64,000 nt of DNA, taken from assembly GCF_900104095.1 (NCBI RefSeq), contig NZ_FNJO01000007.1, positions 186,001-250,000 on the forward strand, in the 5' to 3' direction. This document shows positions 18,120-26,379 of the stretch, one piece after another; position 1 is the stretch's first letter; the number at the start of each line of letters is the position of its first letter. The notes beneath the pieces are model-generated. The model worked only from the letters and a program-made list of their open reading frames with translations, was not told the DNA's origin and did no database searches. Source of the DNA: Ralstonia sp. 25mfcol4.1 (GTDB lineage Bacteria; Pseudomonadota; Gammaproteobacteria; Burkholderiales; Burkholderiaceae). The translations under genes were made by a program, and so were the position numbers.

Positions 18120-18134
18120 GGGTGGCAACCTGAT

Positions 18135-19211
18135 CTATCGCTGCTGGACGGCGGCGCTGTCCAGCGCATCGAGGCGTGGACAGCCCAACTGGGCCATCGC
18201 CACTTCCAGTTCGGTCTGCAGCATCGTCAGCAGGTGGGCCACGCCGGGCATGCCGCCCACGGCCAGCGCATGCAGCACCGGCTGGCCGACGAGCACCGCC
18301 CTGGCGCCCAGCGCGAGGGCCTTTGCGATATCGGTGCCGCGCCGGATACCACCGTCGAGCAGGATCGGCACCGCACCGTTCACGGCCTGCGCCACGGCCG
18401 GCAGCGCGTCGATGGTGGCCGGCACCGTGTCCAGCGTACGACCGCCATGGTTCGAGACGATGATGCCCGCCACGCCGGCATCGAGGGCGGGGCGGACATC
18501 GGCCGGATTGAGCAATCCCTTGACCAGGACAGGCAGCGCCGTCTGGCTGCACAGCCATGCCACGTCCTGCCAGGTTGGCGCATGGCGCAGCATGCTGCGG
18601 AATACCGGGCTGCCGTGGCTGGCGTCGTGGGCCGACTGCGGCGGCAATTCGGCCAGGTTGACAGCGCTGATACCGTCGGGCAGGCGGAATCCCGCGCGCT
18701 GCTCGACATTGCGGATGCCGTTGACCACCGCATCGATGGTGAGCACGATGGCCCGGTAGCCGGCCTGCTCGGCGCGGCGCACCAGGGTCAGGGTGTCTTC
18801 GCGGCGCGGCTGCAGGTAAAGCTGGAACCACAACGTGGTGGTGGAGGTGCGGGCGATGTCTTCGAGCGTGACGCTGGCCTGTGTGCTGACCGTCATCCAG
18901 GTGCGCGTCAGCGATGCTGCATGGACCGTGGCCAGCTCGCCATCGGGATGCGCGAGCTTGTGATAGGCGGTGGGGGCGATCAGCACCGGATAGTCGAGCA
19001 CCTGGCCGAACAGTTCCGAGCGCGCCGACGCCTGGGACATGTCGACCAGGGCGCGCGGCATGAGGCGCAGGCGCTCGAAGGCCGCCTGGTTGTCGCGCTG
19101 GGTGATGCCGTCTGCCGCGTAACCGGCGATATACGCGGCAACGGACGGATGCACGCGTTCGTGAAAACGGCGTTCGTAGTCGCGCGCGGAAACGGTATCG
19201 GCAGGAATCAT
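18135..19211 (-). CDS. FMN-dependent alpha-hydroxy-acid oxidase/dehydrogenase
   Basis: 358 residues, a (beta/alpha)8 FMN enzyme of the glycolate oxidase/lactate oxidase family without membrane insert. FMN and substrate residues are visible in the early YPVLIAPTAYHKLAHPDGE, in VLVKGLLNPAD (active-site Lys) and in IIVSNHGGRTLD (catalytic His and Arg). PILLDGGIRRGTDIAKALALGA is the phosphate-binding end. It oxidises an L-2-hydroxy acid to a 2-oxo acid. The ATG at 19211 starts 2 bases after the stop of the PiuC gene, so it belongs to an iron-regulated-looking unit, unusual company for this enzyme. A TTG 6 bases upstream overlaps that stop. Confidence 0.85.
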   Translation of the reverse strand: MIPADTVSARDYERRFHERVHPSVAAYIAGYAADGITQRDNQAAFERLRLMPRALVDMSQASARSELFGQVLDYPVLIAPTAYHKLAHPDGELATVHAASLTRTWMTVSTQASVTLEDIARTSTTTLWFQLYLQPRREDTLTLVRRAEQAGYRAIVLTIDAVVNGIRNVEQRAGFRLPDGISAVNLAELPPQSAHDASHGSPVFRSMLRHAPTWQDVAWLCSQTALPVLVKGLLNPADVRPALDAGVAGIIVSNHGGRTLDTVPATIDALPAVAQAVNGAVPILLDGGIRRGTDIAKALALGARAVLVGQPVLHALAVGGMPGVAHLLTMLQTELEVAMAQLGCPRLDALDSAAVQQR

Positions 19212-19213
19212 CG

Positions 19214-19900
19214 TCAAAGCTCGGCCCAGCGCCGCAGCAGGTTGTGATAGTGGTTTACCAATGACAGCACCGCGTCATCGCCGTCGCCGAGCCGCGTGCG
19301 GATGCCGATAATCGTCATGTCGAGTTCGTGCAGCGTCGTGCGCTTGCCATCGTCCTTGACCATCGACTGGGCCCAGAAGAACGAGGCCCAGCGGCAGCCG
19401 CGCGTGACAGGCGTGACACGATGCAGCGACGAGGCAGGATACACCACCATATGTCCGGCCGGCAGCTTGACGGCGTGGGTGCCGAACAGGTCTTCGATGA
19501 CCAGTTCGCCGCCGTCGTACTCGTCGGGATCGGACAGGAACAGCGTAGTCGACACGTCGGCGCGCATGCGCAGGCCGCCGGTGCCGGGCATGGTGCGGAT
19601 GGCGTTGTCGACGTGCGTGCCGAACGTCATGCCGGCTTCGTAGCGGTTGAACATCGGGGGCAGCACGCGCAGCGGCAGTGCGGCCGAATGGTAGGCCGCG
19701 CTGCGGCCAAGCGCCTGCAGGACGAAATCGGCCAGTTCCAGGGCTTCGGCGGTGTGCGTCGGCAGCTGCAGGTTGGCCTTGGACTGCGCGGCCAGGTCGC
19801 CGGCCGTGACGCGGCCATCGACCCAGGATGACGCCTCCAGACGTCGCCTTAGCGCGCGCACTTCGTCGGGGGTCAGGACATCGGGGATGCGGATCAGCAT
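19214..19900 (-). CDS. piuC: PiuC-type Fe(II)/2-oxoglutarate-dependent hydroxylase
   Basis: 228 residues of the PKHD-type hydroxylase family (PiuC/YbiX). The facial triad is visible as H96-x-D98 in FGTHVDNAIR and H160 in SSLHRVTPV. An Arg in VTRGCRW binds 2-oxoglutarate. The usual length for the family is about 225-230. The gene follows a TonB-dependent siderophore receptor, its standard neighbour in pseudomonads and Burkholderiales, with a gap of 71 bases. The in vivo substrate is not established; it is usually iron-regulated. The downstream hydroxy-acid oxidase starts 2 bases after its stop. Confidence 0.9.
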   Translation of the reverse strand: MLIRIPDVLTPDEVRALRRRLEASSWVDGRVTAGDLAAQSKANLQLPTHTAEALELADFVLQALGRSAAYHSAALPLRVLPPMFNRYEAGMTFGTHVDNAIRTMPGTGGLRMRADVSTTLFLSDPDEYDGGELVIEDLFGTHAVKLPAGHMVVYPASSLHRVTPVTRGCRWASFFWAQSMVKDDGKRTTLHELDMTIIGIRTRLGDGDDAVLSLVNHYHNLLRRWAEL

Positions 19901-19971
19901 GGTGGGGATTTCTCGGGGAGGGCGGCCGGCCCCCGGCGAACGGTGAAGGAGCCGGCCCGGTGTCGGCAGGA

Positions 19972-22209
19972 TCAGAACGTCATGCCAACATTGAGCAGGA
20001 CGGTGCGGCCAGAGGCCGGAACTGCCCGCGTGGCGTTGAACGCCGACGCGTAGTTCAGGCTGTTGGTCAGGTTGTAGCCGTTGAGCGATGCGCGGAACTT
20101 GCCCTGCTGGTAGGCCAGCATGGCATCGAACGAGAAGGTATCGGGCACGCGGCCCGTGTTGTCCGAATTCGCCCAGTAGCCCGACGCATATTGCACGCCG
20201 CCGCCCAGTGTCAGCTTGCCCGGCAGTGGCACGAGCGCGTGCGGGATGTCATACGCCGTCCACAGCGTCAGGTTGTGATGCGGCACGCCGGGCGCCACGT
20301 TGCCGACCAGCGCCGGCCGGGAGGCCGATGTCACCTCACCATCCAGATAGGCATAGGCGAAGTTGGCCGACCAGTTCGTGGTGATCCTGCCGGTCAGTCC
20401 AAGCTCCGCGCCGCGTATGCGACGGCCTTCGCCGCTGTCGGAGAAGCCGTTGGCGACTGCCCCCGTCACCGGGTCCACCGTGTAGGCGTTGGACTTGCGG
20501 ATCTGGAACAGCGACCCCGTCACACCCAGGCGCTTGTCGAGGAAGTCCAGCTTGGTCCCTACTTCCACGGTGTCGGACCGCTCCGGCTCGTTGGCGGCGC
20601 CGGCCTTGGGCACCTCGGACTGCACGCCGCCCACGGCCAGTGCGATGTCGGTGCCCACGGGCCGGTACGAGCGCGAGAACATCGCGTAGAACATGGCGTT
20701 CTTCGTCGGTTCCCAGATCGCGCTGATGGCCGGACTGAGTTTTTTCGAATCCGCCGTACCACCCGCCGCCGAGGCGCTGGTCTCGTATTCGCTGCGGAAG
20801 TAGTCCCAGCGCAGGCTGCCGAGCAGCGAGACCTGGTCCGTCAGCCAGACGCGGTCGTTGACGAACACGCCGACGTTGGTGGAATTGGCGTCGCGCGTGG
20901 CCACGTACTTGACACTGGCATTCTTGCTGGCGTCGAAGACCGGATCGACGATGGTCTGGTTGTTCAGGCGGCCGGTCCAGCTGCCGATGTCGCGATGATC
21001 GCGCTGGTAGTTGACGTCCAGCCCGGCCATGGCGCGGTGGCGGATGGTGCCGGTATGGAACTCGCCTTTCGCGGTCAGCACGTTCTGCAGGCCCCAGCCG
21101 CGCTGCATGTAGGTCATGCCGCCGCGCGCACCGTACCGCAGCCGCGCGTTGCCGCCAGCCAGCAGCTTCTGCAGCGTGGCCTGGTTCACCCCGGCGGGGT
21201 TGGTGCCCGAGAAGTCGCGGTCGTAGTAGCTGAAGCGCGTGTCGTTGTTCAGGGTGATGCCATTGCCGAACTTCGTCTGGAAGAGCGAAGTCACCACATG
21301 GGCATCACTGGTGTCGCGGTCAGTGTTGCGCACATAGGAAGTGGACCGCGACAGGCCCGGTACGTCGTACTCGGTGATCGGCCGGTACACGCCGTCGGCG
21401 CCCTGCGCCATCGGCACACCATAGTCGGGCGGCCCGCTGCGGTGCAGGTAGGCGTAGTTCAGATGCCACTCGGTGGGCGTGCCCAGGCCGGTGCCGAAGT
21501 CCACGGACAGGCCGCGGCGGTCATCGTCGACGTGATCGCGGTCAGGTGTCCTGCCATCCTGGAACATGGCGTTGACGCGCACGGCCGTGGTCTCGCCGAG
21601 CTGGTAATTGCCATCCAGCATGGTGCGGTACGTAGGGCCGGAGCCGAAGTTCTGGTCGATGCTGGTGCGCGTGCCCTTGCCGGCCTTTTTCGAGGTCTGG
21701 TTGATCAGGCCGCCCAGGTTGCCCACGCCGAAGCTCTCGCCGGCGGGGCCCTTGATGACTTCGACGCTTTCGGTGTTGAAGATGTCGCGCCGGTAGGCGC
21801 CAAAGTCGCGCAGGCCGTCGATATAGACATCGCCCTTGGCCGACAGGCCGCGAATGCGGAACTGGTCGCCGTTCTGGCCGCCGTTGCCTTCGCCGGTGGA
21901 CACCGTGATGCCGGGCACGTTCTTCAGCGCCTGTTCCAGCGAGGTAACCTGCTGCTGCTCCAGCACGTCGCGCGGGATGACGAAGATGGTCTTGGGCGTC
22001 TCTTTCACGGTATCGGGTAGCCGCGCGATGCCGGTGAGCGCTTCGTTGGTGTTCTCGATGCCCTTGCCGGTCACGGTGACCGCCGGGAGCACCGTGGCGG
22101 GCTGGGCGTGGGCGATCTGTGGAAGCGCCGTGATCGTAAGGACGGTGCCGGTGCTTGCCGCGCCGGACACCAGCACGCGGATCGAAGACGATAGGATTTT
22201 CTGCTGCAC
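19972..22209 (-). CDS. TonB-dependent siderophore receptor (PiuA/Fiu-like)
   Basis: 745 residues. The signal peptide ends at AHA|QPATV. The plug domain includes ETPKTIFVIPRDVLEQQQ, FRIRGLSAKGDVYIDGLRD and SVEVIKGPAGESFG. A 22-strand barrel ends in the outer-membrane signature NVGMTF with C-terminal Phe. The sequence style and the linked piuC place it with catecholate-type receptors. A GTG at 22209 with GGAG at a spacing of 7 gives a proper signal peptide; frames further upstream would not. I did not find a Fur box (GATAAT-type dyad) in the roughly 230 bases upstream, although iron control is expected. Confidence 0.9.
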   Translation of the reverse strand: MQQKILSSSIRVLVSGAASTGTVLTITALPQIAHAQPATVLPAVTVTGKGIENTNEALTGIARLPDTVKETPKTIFVIPRDVLEQQQVTSLEQALKNVPGITVSTGEGNGGQNGDQFRIRGLSAKGDVYIDGLRDFGAYRRDIFNTESVEVIKGPAGESFGVGNLGGLINQTSKKAGKGTRTSIDQNFGSGPTYRTMLDGNYQLGETTAVRVNAMFQDGRTPDRDHVDDDRRGLSVDFGTGLGTPTEWHLNYAYLHRSGPPDYGVPMAQGADGVYRPITEYDVPGLSRSTSYVRNTDRDTSDAHVVTSLFQTKFGNGITLNNDTRFSYYDRDFSGTNPAGVNQATLQKLLAGGNARLRYGARGGMTYMQRGWGLQNVLTAKGEFHTGTIRHRAMAGLDVNYQRDHRDIGSWTGRLNNQTIVDPVFDASKNASVKYVATRDANSTNVGVFVNDRVWLTDQVSLLGSLRWDYFRSEYETSASAAGGTADSKKLSPAISAIWEPTKNAMFYAMFSRSYRPVGTDIALAVGGVQSEVPKAGAANEPERSDTVEVGTKLDFLDKRLGVTGSLFQIRKSNAYTVDPVTGAVANGFSDSGEGRRIRGAELGLTGRITTNWSANFAYAYLDGEVTSASRPALVGNVAPGVPHHNLTLWTAYDIPHALVPLPGKLTLGGGVQYASGYWANSDNTGRVPDTFSFDAMLAYQQGKFRASLNGYNLTNSLNYASAFNATRAVPASGRTVLLNVGMTF

Positions 22210-22570
22210 AACTGAACTCCAGCGTTGACGACAACAATCGGGGCGGATGCAGGCATCCATTGCGCCTGTCAGGCGACAGGCGCGCGGGCGGTCGAAGGGG
22301 GGCGGAGTAGGTGTGACGCGGAGGCTTGCTGGTCGCTGGGGGCGATGGCTGGCTATGGGCGGGCGGATGCGCTTTCGGCATCGACATGGCCCGACCCGGC
22401 GCCTGTGTTTCTTCAACAACGGGCGCCAACGTAAGCCATCCGGCTACGGTGGGTCAATCGAAGATCGGGAGGGACGAGATATTTCGGAAAACTTCGAAAA
22501 TCTCACAAAGAATGACTGACTCGGAGGTTTCCGAGCCGGTCAGGCGGTGCGTGGGAGGTGAGGGGCAAGC
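22210..22570. other. Intergenic region upstream of the siderophore receptor
   Basis: About 360 bases without a supported gene. It should contain the receptor promoter on the minus strand. At its distal end is an imperfect inverted repeat at 22476-22504 (GAGAT-A-TTTCG, 8-base loop, CGAAA-ATCTC) in an AT-rich patch unlike its surroundings. Next to it is a terminator-like hairpin of the adjacent barrel gene. No Fur-type dyad is evident. Confidence 0.4.
22506..22543 (-). terminator. Probable Rho-independent terminator of the outer-membrane barrel gene
   Basis: Read on the minus strand, CTGAC-CGGC-TCGGA-AACC-TCCGA-GTCAG forms a stem with a 4-base bulge, followed by TCATTCTTTG. It lies about 30 bases after the stop of the gene at 22573. 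The bulge and the weak T-run keep confidence moderate. Confidence 0.4.
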
Positions 22571-22572
22571 GT

Positions 22573-23571
22573 TCAGAAGCTTGCCGCCAGGCCCAGCGAC
22601 ACCCCGGACACGTTGTTGCCGAAGACGTAGCGCACCACGGCCCGCACGCGCGTGACGAAGACCTCGTGCGCCGTGGTGTCCAGTTCCAGGCCCATCCCGA
22701 GCGTTGTCAGGTAGTTGAAGCCCAGCGCCCCAGCCTGCGCGCCGAGGTAGTGGGAGTGCGACAGTTCCAGCACGTAGCGCACGGGCCGATCCATCGCGAA
22801 ATAGCCGGTGGGGGCGCGCCAGCGCGCGTACAGGTTGGCGGTCTGGGCGATGGCGGAGCCCTGCACCGCATCGGACGAGCCGCCGAAGCTCTTCAGGTGG
22901 ATATTGGTATAGCGCAGTTCGACGTCGATGTCGTGCTCGGGCCGGTAGTGTTCCCAGTCGATCATCACCGAGCCACCCAGCCCGTAGGCATTGAGCGATC
23001 CGCCATCGAGGAAGTTGATGGTGCGGTCGGTCTTGCGGTTGACGAAGCCTTGCGCCAGCCGCAGGTCGCTGGACACATTGCCCAGCGAGGCGTTGAAGAT
23101 CGGGCGGAACACCAGTTCCTTGCTTTCGGTCAGCGGGAAGTCCCAGCCGATGCCGACGGTGCCGGCCACCGTGTTCCAGCGCGTGGGCAGTTCGCGCGAC
23201 TCCGTGCCGTTCGAGGCCACGAACGTAGGGTCGTAGCGGCTGTAGGCAATCGACCCTTCCATGTAGATCGGCGTGGTCTTGCTGAGGGTGAAGCCGCCGC
23301 CCAGCTGCGACATGATGATGCCTGGATTGGCGGTCTGCCCGTTCGAGATCGACAGGGAACTCGACGCCAGGTCGGGCACCACCGAAAAGCTCATCAGGGT
23401 CAGCACCGCATTGGCCTGCCGCTGCACTGCCGGGCCGAATACCACCTGGAGATCGGAAGATTGCTGCGCATGCGCCGCCCCCGCGCCGCCCCATAGCAGC
23501 ACGGCGGGCACGGCGAGCACCAGCGCGGTCAGGCAGCGCCGACGGACGAAACCGGATCCTGGAAGCGTCAT
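22573..23571 (-). CDS. Outer-membrane beta-barrel protein (solitary autotransporter-barrel-like)
   Basis: About 332 residues. A signal peptide (RRRCLTALVLAVPAVLLWGGAGAAHA|QQ) is followed by alternating amphipathic strands, and the last residue is Phe (SLGLAASF), the BAM recognition signature. No passenger domain is present, which fits solitary autotransporter-barrel-like proteins; substrate and pore function are unknown. Two ATGs (23580 and 23571) differ by three residues and neither has a clear RBS; the shorter is given. The divergent DUF3300 gene shares the upstream region, which contains two copies of the dyad described elsewhere, one of them a half-site facing this gene. Confidence 0.75.
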   Translation of the reverse strand: MTLPGSGFVRRRCLTALVLAVPAVLLWGGAGAAHAQQSSDLQVVFGPAVQRQANAVLTLMSFSVVPDLASSSLSISNGQTANPGIIMSQLGGGFTLSKTTPIYMEGSIAYSRYDPTFVASNGTESRELPTRWNTVAGTVGIGWDFPLTESKELVFRPIFNASLGNVSSDLRLAQGFVNRKTDRTINFLDGGSLNAYGLGGSVMIDWEHYRPEHDIDVELRYTNIHLKSFGGSSDAVQGSAIAQTANLYARWRAPTGYFAMDRPVRYVLELSHSHYLGAQAGALGFNYLTTLGMGLELDTTAHEVFVTRVRAVVRYVFGNNVSGVSLGLAASF

Positions 23572-23648
23572 GCGGCCCATGGGGTCGGCCGGATAGGCCC
23601 GGCGGCGATCGGCAATGCTGCAAAGCGTACGCCAGCGCGGGGCGGCTT

Positions 23649-23668
23649 GCGAATTGGACCAAAGCCGT
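23649..23668 (-). promoter_or_regulatory. Half-conserved copy of the WTTGGNCC dyad facing the outer-membrane barrel gene
   Basis: On the minus strand TTGGTCCAATTC matches the right half of the recurrent dyad, while the other half (TACGGCT) is degenerate. A weak -10-like TACGCT lies at 23629-23624, about 33 bases downstream of the centre, compared with 33-37 bases at the better sites. It could be a weak or half operator. Confidence 0.35.
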
Positions 23669-23702
23669 ATGGGCCACGCGATACCGGGCCCGGAAAGCGG
23701 CC

Positions 23703-23722
23703 TATTGGCCCAAGGTTCCATT
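23703..23722 (+). promoter_or_regulatory. GG-rich dyad operator upstream of the DUF3300/DUF2950 genes
   Basis: ATTGGCCCAAGGTTCCATTG is a near match to the consensus ATTGGNCCWWGGNCCAAT, centred at 23712.5. TATGTT at 23746-23751 (overlapping TATATG) is a plausible -10 about 33 bases downstream. The gene starts at 23803. Confidence 0.5.
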
Positions 23723-23802
23723 GCGGCGTGTCTGGCTGCCATCTATATGTTGTGCTGACAGCCGGAGAAGGGGACGTCGGCACCATTTTGCGGAGGGATG
23801 CC

Positions 23803-25317
23803 ATGAGGCGTGGCAGCGGGCGACAAATTCGGCGCATGCGATGCATCGGCCACTGGATGCTTGCCGGCCTGTTGGTCTCCACGGGCAGCGCCCTGGCGCA
23901 GCAGGCGCCCGGGCAGCAGCCGGCCCAGCCGCCCGCGCAGGGCGCGCAGGCGACAGCGGGGCAGCAGACCTTCAAGCCCGAGGAGATCGAGGCACTGGTG
24001 GCGCCCATCGCGCTATATCCGGATTCGGTGCTGTCGCAGGTGCTGATGGCGTCGACCTATCCGCTGGAAATCGTGCAGGCCGCGCGCTGGCAGAAATCCA
24101 ATTCGAGCCTCAAGGGCGATGATGCCGTGAAGGCCGTGCAGGACCAGCCGTGGGACGTCAGCGTGAAGTCGCTGGTGGCGTTTCCGCAGGTGCTTGAGCC
24201 GATGAACGACAAGCTCGACTGGACGCAGAAGCTTGGCGATGCCTTCCTGGCCCAGGAAAAGGACGTGCTCGCGGCCGTGCAGCGGCTGCGCAACAAGGCC
24301 CAGCAGTCCGGCAACCTGAAGTCGAACGAGCAGCAGAACGTGACGGTCCAGCCGGCCACGCAAAGCAGCGGCTCGCAGCAGACGATCATCATCGAGCCCG
24401 CCAATCCGCAGGTGATCTACGTGCCGGCGTACAACCCGGCCACGGTCTACGGCAGTTGGGGCTATCCGAGTTATCCGCCGTACTACTGGCCGCCGTATCC
24501 GGCCTACTATCCGGGCGCCGCGCTGGCAACCGGGTTTGCCTGGGGCGTGGGGCTGGCGGCCGCCGGCGCGATCTTCGGCAACTGCAACTGGGGCGGCGGC
24601 GACGTGAACGTCAACGTGAACCGTGCCACCAACATCGACCGCAGCTTCAACCGCAACAGCGTCGAAGGCGGCAAGTGGAAGCACGACTCCAGCCACCGCA
24701 AGGGTGTGGCCTATCGCGACAACGCCACGCGCGAGAAATTCGGCAACAACGTTGGGGGCGCGGACCGGCGCAACGATTTCCGGGGCCGCGAGGGAGACCG
24801 GGGCGGTGATCGCGCGGGAGACCGTGCAGGAGATCGCTCGGGCAATCGGGCCGGCGACCGCAGTGCGGATCGTGCGGGGGATCGGGCTGGAGACCGGGCT
24901 GGAGACCGCTCGGCTGACCGGGGCGGTAACCGTGGCGGCGATCGTGGCCAGGGTGTGGGCGGCGACCGCGCCAGTACCGGCGACAGGATGTCCACGGATC
25001 GCGGGGGCGCCGGAGATCGCGGCGGCGCCGGCGCGAATCGCACCAGCTACAGCGGCGGCGGCCGGGACAGCGCTTTCCAGGGCGTGGGCGGCAGCGGCGC
25101 ATCATCGCAGCGCGACTTCGATCGCGGACGTGCCAGCTCGGGCGGTGGCTACGGCGGCGGACAGGGCGCGGCCCAGCGCAGTGCCGGAGGCGGCGGCTTC
25201 CAGGGCGGCGGGGCAAGCCGTGGCGGCGGCGGTGGCTTCCAGGGTGGCGGAGGCGGCCGGGGCGGCGGCGGATTTGGCGGCGGCGGTGGCCGTGGGGGCG
25301 GCGGCGGCCGTCGGTAG
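23803..25317 (+). CDS. DUF3300 domain protein with long GDR-repeat/Gly-rich tail
   Basis: 504 residues. The signal peptide ends LAQQ. The DUF3300 core (about 55-250) starts FKPEEIEALVAPIALYPDSV and contains VIYVPAYNPATVYGSWGY. A short Gly/Ala segment (about 240-265) may insert in a membrane. From about residue 331 the tail is low complexity: a four-residue repeat [GA]-[DN]-R-x repeated some 16 times, then Ser/Gly-rich sequence, ending in RGGGGGRR. The tail is predicted to be disordered and positively charged in blocks. CGGAGGG precedes the ATG by 5 bases. The DUF2950 gene follows 35 bases later; the pair is commonly linked. Function of both is unknown; envelope location is inferred. Confidence 0.85.
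   Translation: MRRGSGRQIRRMRCIGHWMLAGLLVSTGSALAQQAPGQQPAQPPAQGAQATAGQQTFKPEEIEALVAPIALYPDSVLSQVLMASTYPLEIVQAARWQKSNSSLKGDDAVKAVQDQPWDVSVKSLVAFPQVLEPMNDKLDWTQKLGDAFLAQEKDVLAAVQRLRNKAQQSGNLKSNEQQNVTVQPATQSSGSQQTIIIEPANPQVIYVPAYNPATVYGSWGYPSYPPYYWPPYPAYYPGAALATGFAWGVGLAAAGAIFGNCNWGGGDVNVNVNRATNIDRSFNRNSVEGGKWKHDSSHRKGVAYRDNATREKFGNNVGGADRRNDFRGREGDRGGDRAGDRAGDRSGNRAGDRSADRAGDRAGDRAGDRSADRGGNRGGDRGQGVGGDRASTGDRMSTDRGGAGDRGGAGANRTSYSGGGRDSAFQGVGGSGASSQRDFDRGRASSGGGYGGGQGAAQRSAGGGGFQGGGASRGGGGGFQGGGGGRGGGGFGGGGGRGGGGGRR
24793..24950 (+). repeat. Degenerate 12-bp tandem repeat encoding [GA][DN]R-x
   Basis: Inside the DUF3300 gene about 13 consecutive 12-base units follow the pattern GGn-GAy-CGn-GCn/GGn (Gly/Ala-Asp/Asn-Arg-x). 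Units differ mainly at third positions, so the repeat is old and maintained at protein level rather than a recent slippage product. Confidence 0.75.
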
Positions 25318-25352
25318 CGGGAAATGGCGATGACAACCACGAGGTGTCAGGC

Positions 25353-26300
25353 ATGCGTGCAATGAAAGCAATCCTGCCGTCGCGCATCGCGCGTACCGTC
25401 CTGCCGCTGGTGCTGGGCGCGGCGCTGATGTCGGCTGCGCAGGCCCAGAAGCCGTTCGATACGCCCGAGGCCGCCATGAATGCTTTTGGTGACGCCGTGG
25501 CCACCAGCAATGACGCGGCCATGACGGCGCTGCTGGGCCCGGAGGCCCGCCGCATGATCCCGCCGGTGGGCGCGGAGCAGCGTTATCGCTTCCTGTCGGC
25601 CTGGAGCCAGTCGCACCGCATCGAAGGTGGCGAAGACGGCACTGCGCGTGTGGTGGTGGGCAACAACGGCTGGACGCTGCCGATACCGCTGGTCAAGGCA
25701 GCCAACGGCCGCTGGCATTTCGATGCGAAGCAGGGCATCGGCGAGATCCGCTTGCGGCGCATCGGCCGGAACGAACTGTCTACCATCCAGACCATGCTGG
25801 CCATCTACGACGCCCAGCACGACTACGCGCTGGGCAACCATGAAGGCAATGGCCTGACGGTCTATGCGCGCAAGCTGGTCAGTTCGCCGGGCAAGAAGGA
25901 CGGGCTCTACTGGCCCACCCGCCCGGGCGAACCGGAGAGTCCGCTGGGGCCGGCGTTCATCGATGCCGTGTCGAGCCATCGCAGTGCATCGGACGGCTAT
26001 AACGGCTATCGCTACAAGCTGCTCAACGGCCAGGGCCCGACCGCGCCCGGCGGCAAGTACACGTATCTGGTCAACGGTAAGCTGTTCGGCGGGTTTGCGG
26101 TGCTGGCATGGCCGGCCCGCTATGGCGATACCGGCATCAAGAGCTTCATGGTCAGTCACGACGGCCAGGTCTACGAGCGCGACCTCGGACGCGACACCGG
26201 CGCGCGCGCTGCCGCCATCGATACTTTCGATCCCGGCTCGGGATGGAGCAAGGTGGCCCCTGAACTGCTGCAGCCCGTGACGGCGGGCAACGCGGACTAG
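25353..26300 (+). CDS. DUF2950 family secreted protein
   Basis: 315 residues with signal peptide (LPLVLGAALMSAAQA|QKPF). The DUF2950 pattern follows: FDTPEAAMNAFGDAVA, NNGWTLPIPLVKA, and a C-terminal GYNGYRYKLLNGQG with FAVLAWPARYGDTGIKSFMV. It is probably periplasmic or cell-wall associated; no enzymatic residue is assigned. Starts at 25353 (GAGG 8 bases ahead), 25362 and a GTG at 25344 are all possible. It is cotranscribed with the DUF3300 gene and closed by a clear terminator at 26341-26379. Confidence 0.8.
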   Translation: MRAMKAILPSRIARTVLPLVLGAALMSAAQAQKPFDTPEAAMNAFGDAVATSNDAAMTALLGPEARRMIPPVGAEQRYRFLSAWSQSHRIEGGEDGTARVVVGNNGWTLPIPLVKAANGRWHFDAKQGIGEIRLRRIGRNELSTIQTMLAIYDAQHDYALGNHEGNGLTVYARKLVSSPGKKDGLYWPTRPGEPESPLGPAFIDAVSSHRSASDGYNGYRYKLLNGQGPTAPGGKYTYLVNGKLFGGFAVLAWPARYGDTGIKSFMVSHDGQVYERDLGRDTGARAAAIDTFDPGSGWSKVAPELLQPVTAGNAD

Positions 26301-26340
26301 GCAGCTGGCCGGCGCCGGCTTACGCGGGCGATCCCCACAA

Positions 26341-26379
26341 TGCTCTGGCCGGTGTGAACACCGGGCCAGGGCATTTTTT
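26341..26379 (+). terminator. Rho-independent terminator after DUF2950 gene
   Basis: TGCTCTGGCCGGTG, loop TGAA, CACCGGGCCAGGGCA, then TTTTTT. The stem has one bulged G and one G-T pair. It ends the DUF3300-DUF2950 unit. Confidence 0.85.

Noticed and set aside
17121-19247. A 708-codon plus-strand open frame over the VOC, TetR and hydroxy-acid oxidase genes
   Set aside because: It crosses three well-supported minus-strand genes and their intergenic gaps and shows no domain of its own.
19828-22020. A 730-codon open frame opposite the TonB-dependent receptor gene
   Set aside because: It is antisense to an unmistakable receptor, has no family resemblance and low-complexity His/Gly/Arg composition. 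Such long antisense frames arise from GC-rich third positions.
24793-24950. Regular short repeats that could suggest a CRISPR-like array
   Set aside because: The 12-base period is in frame with the DUF3300 coding sequence, has no spacers and varies at third codon positions, so it is a protein repeat.
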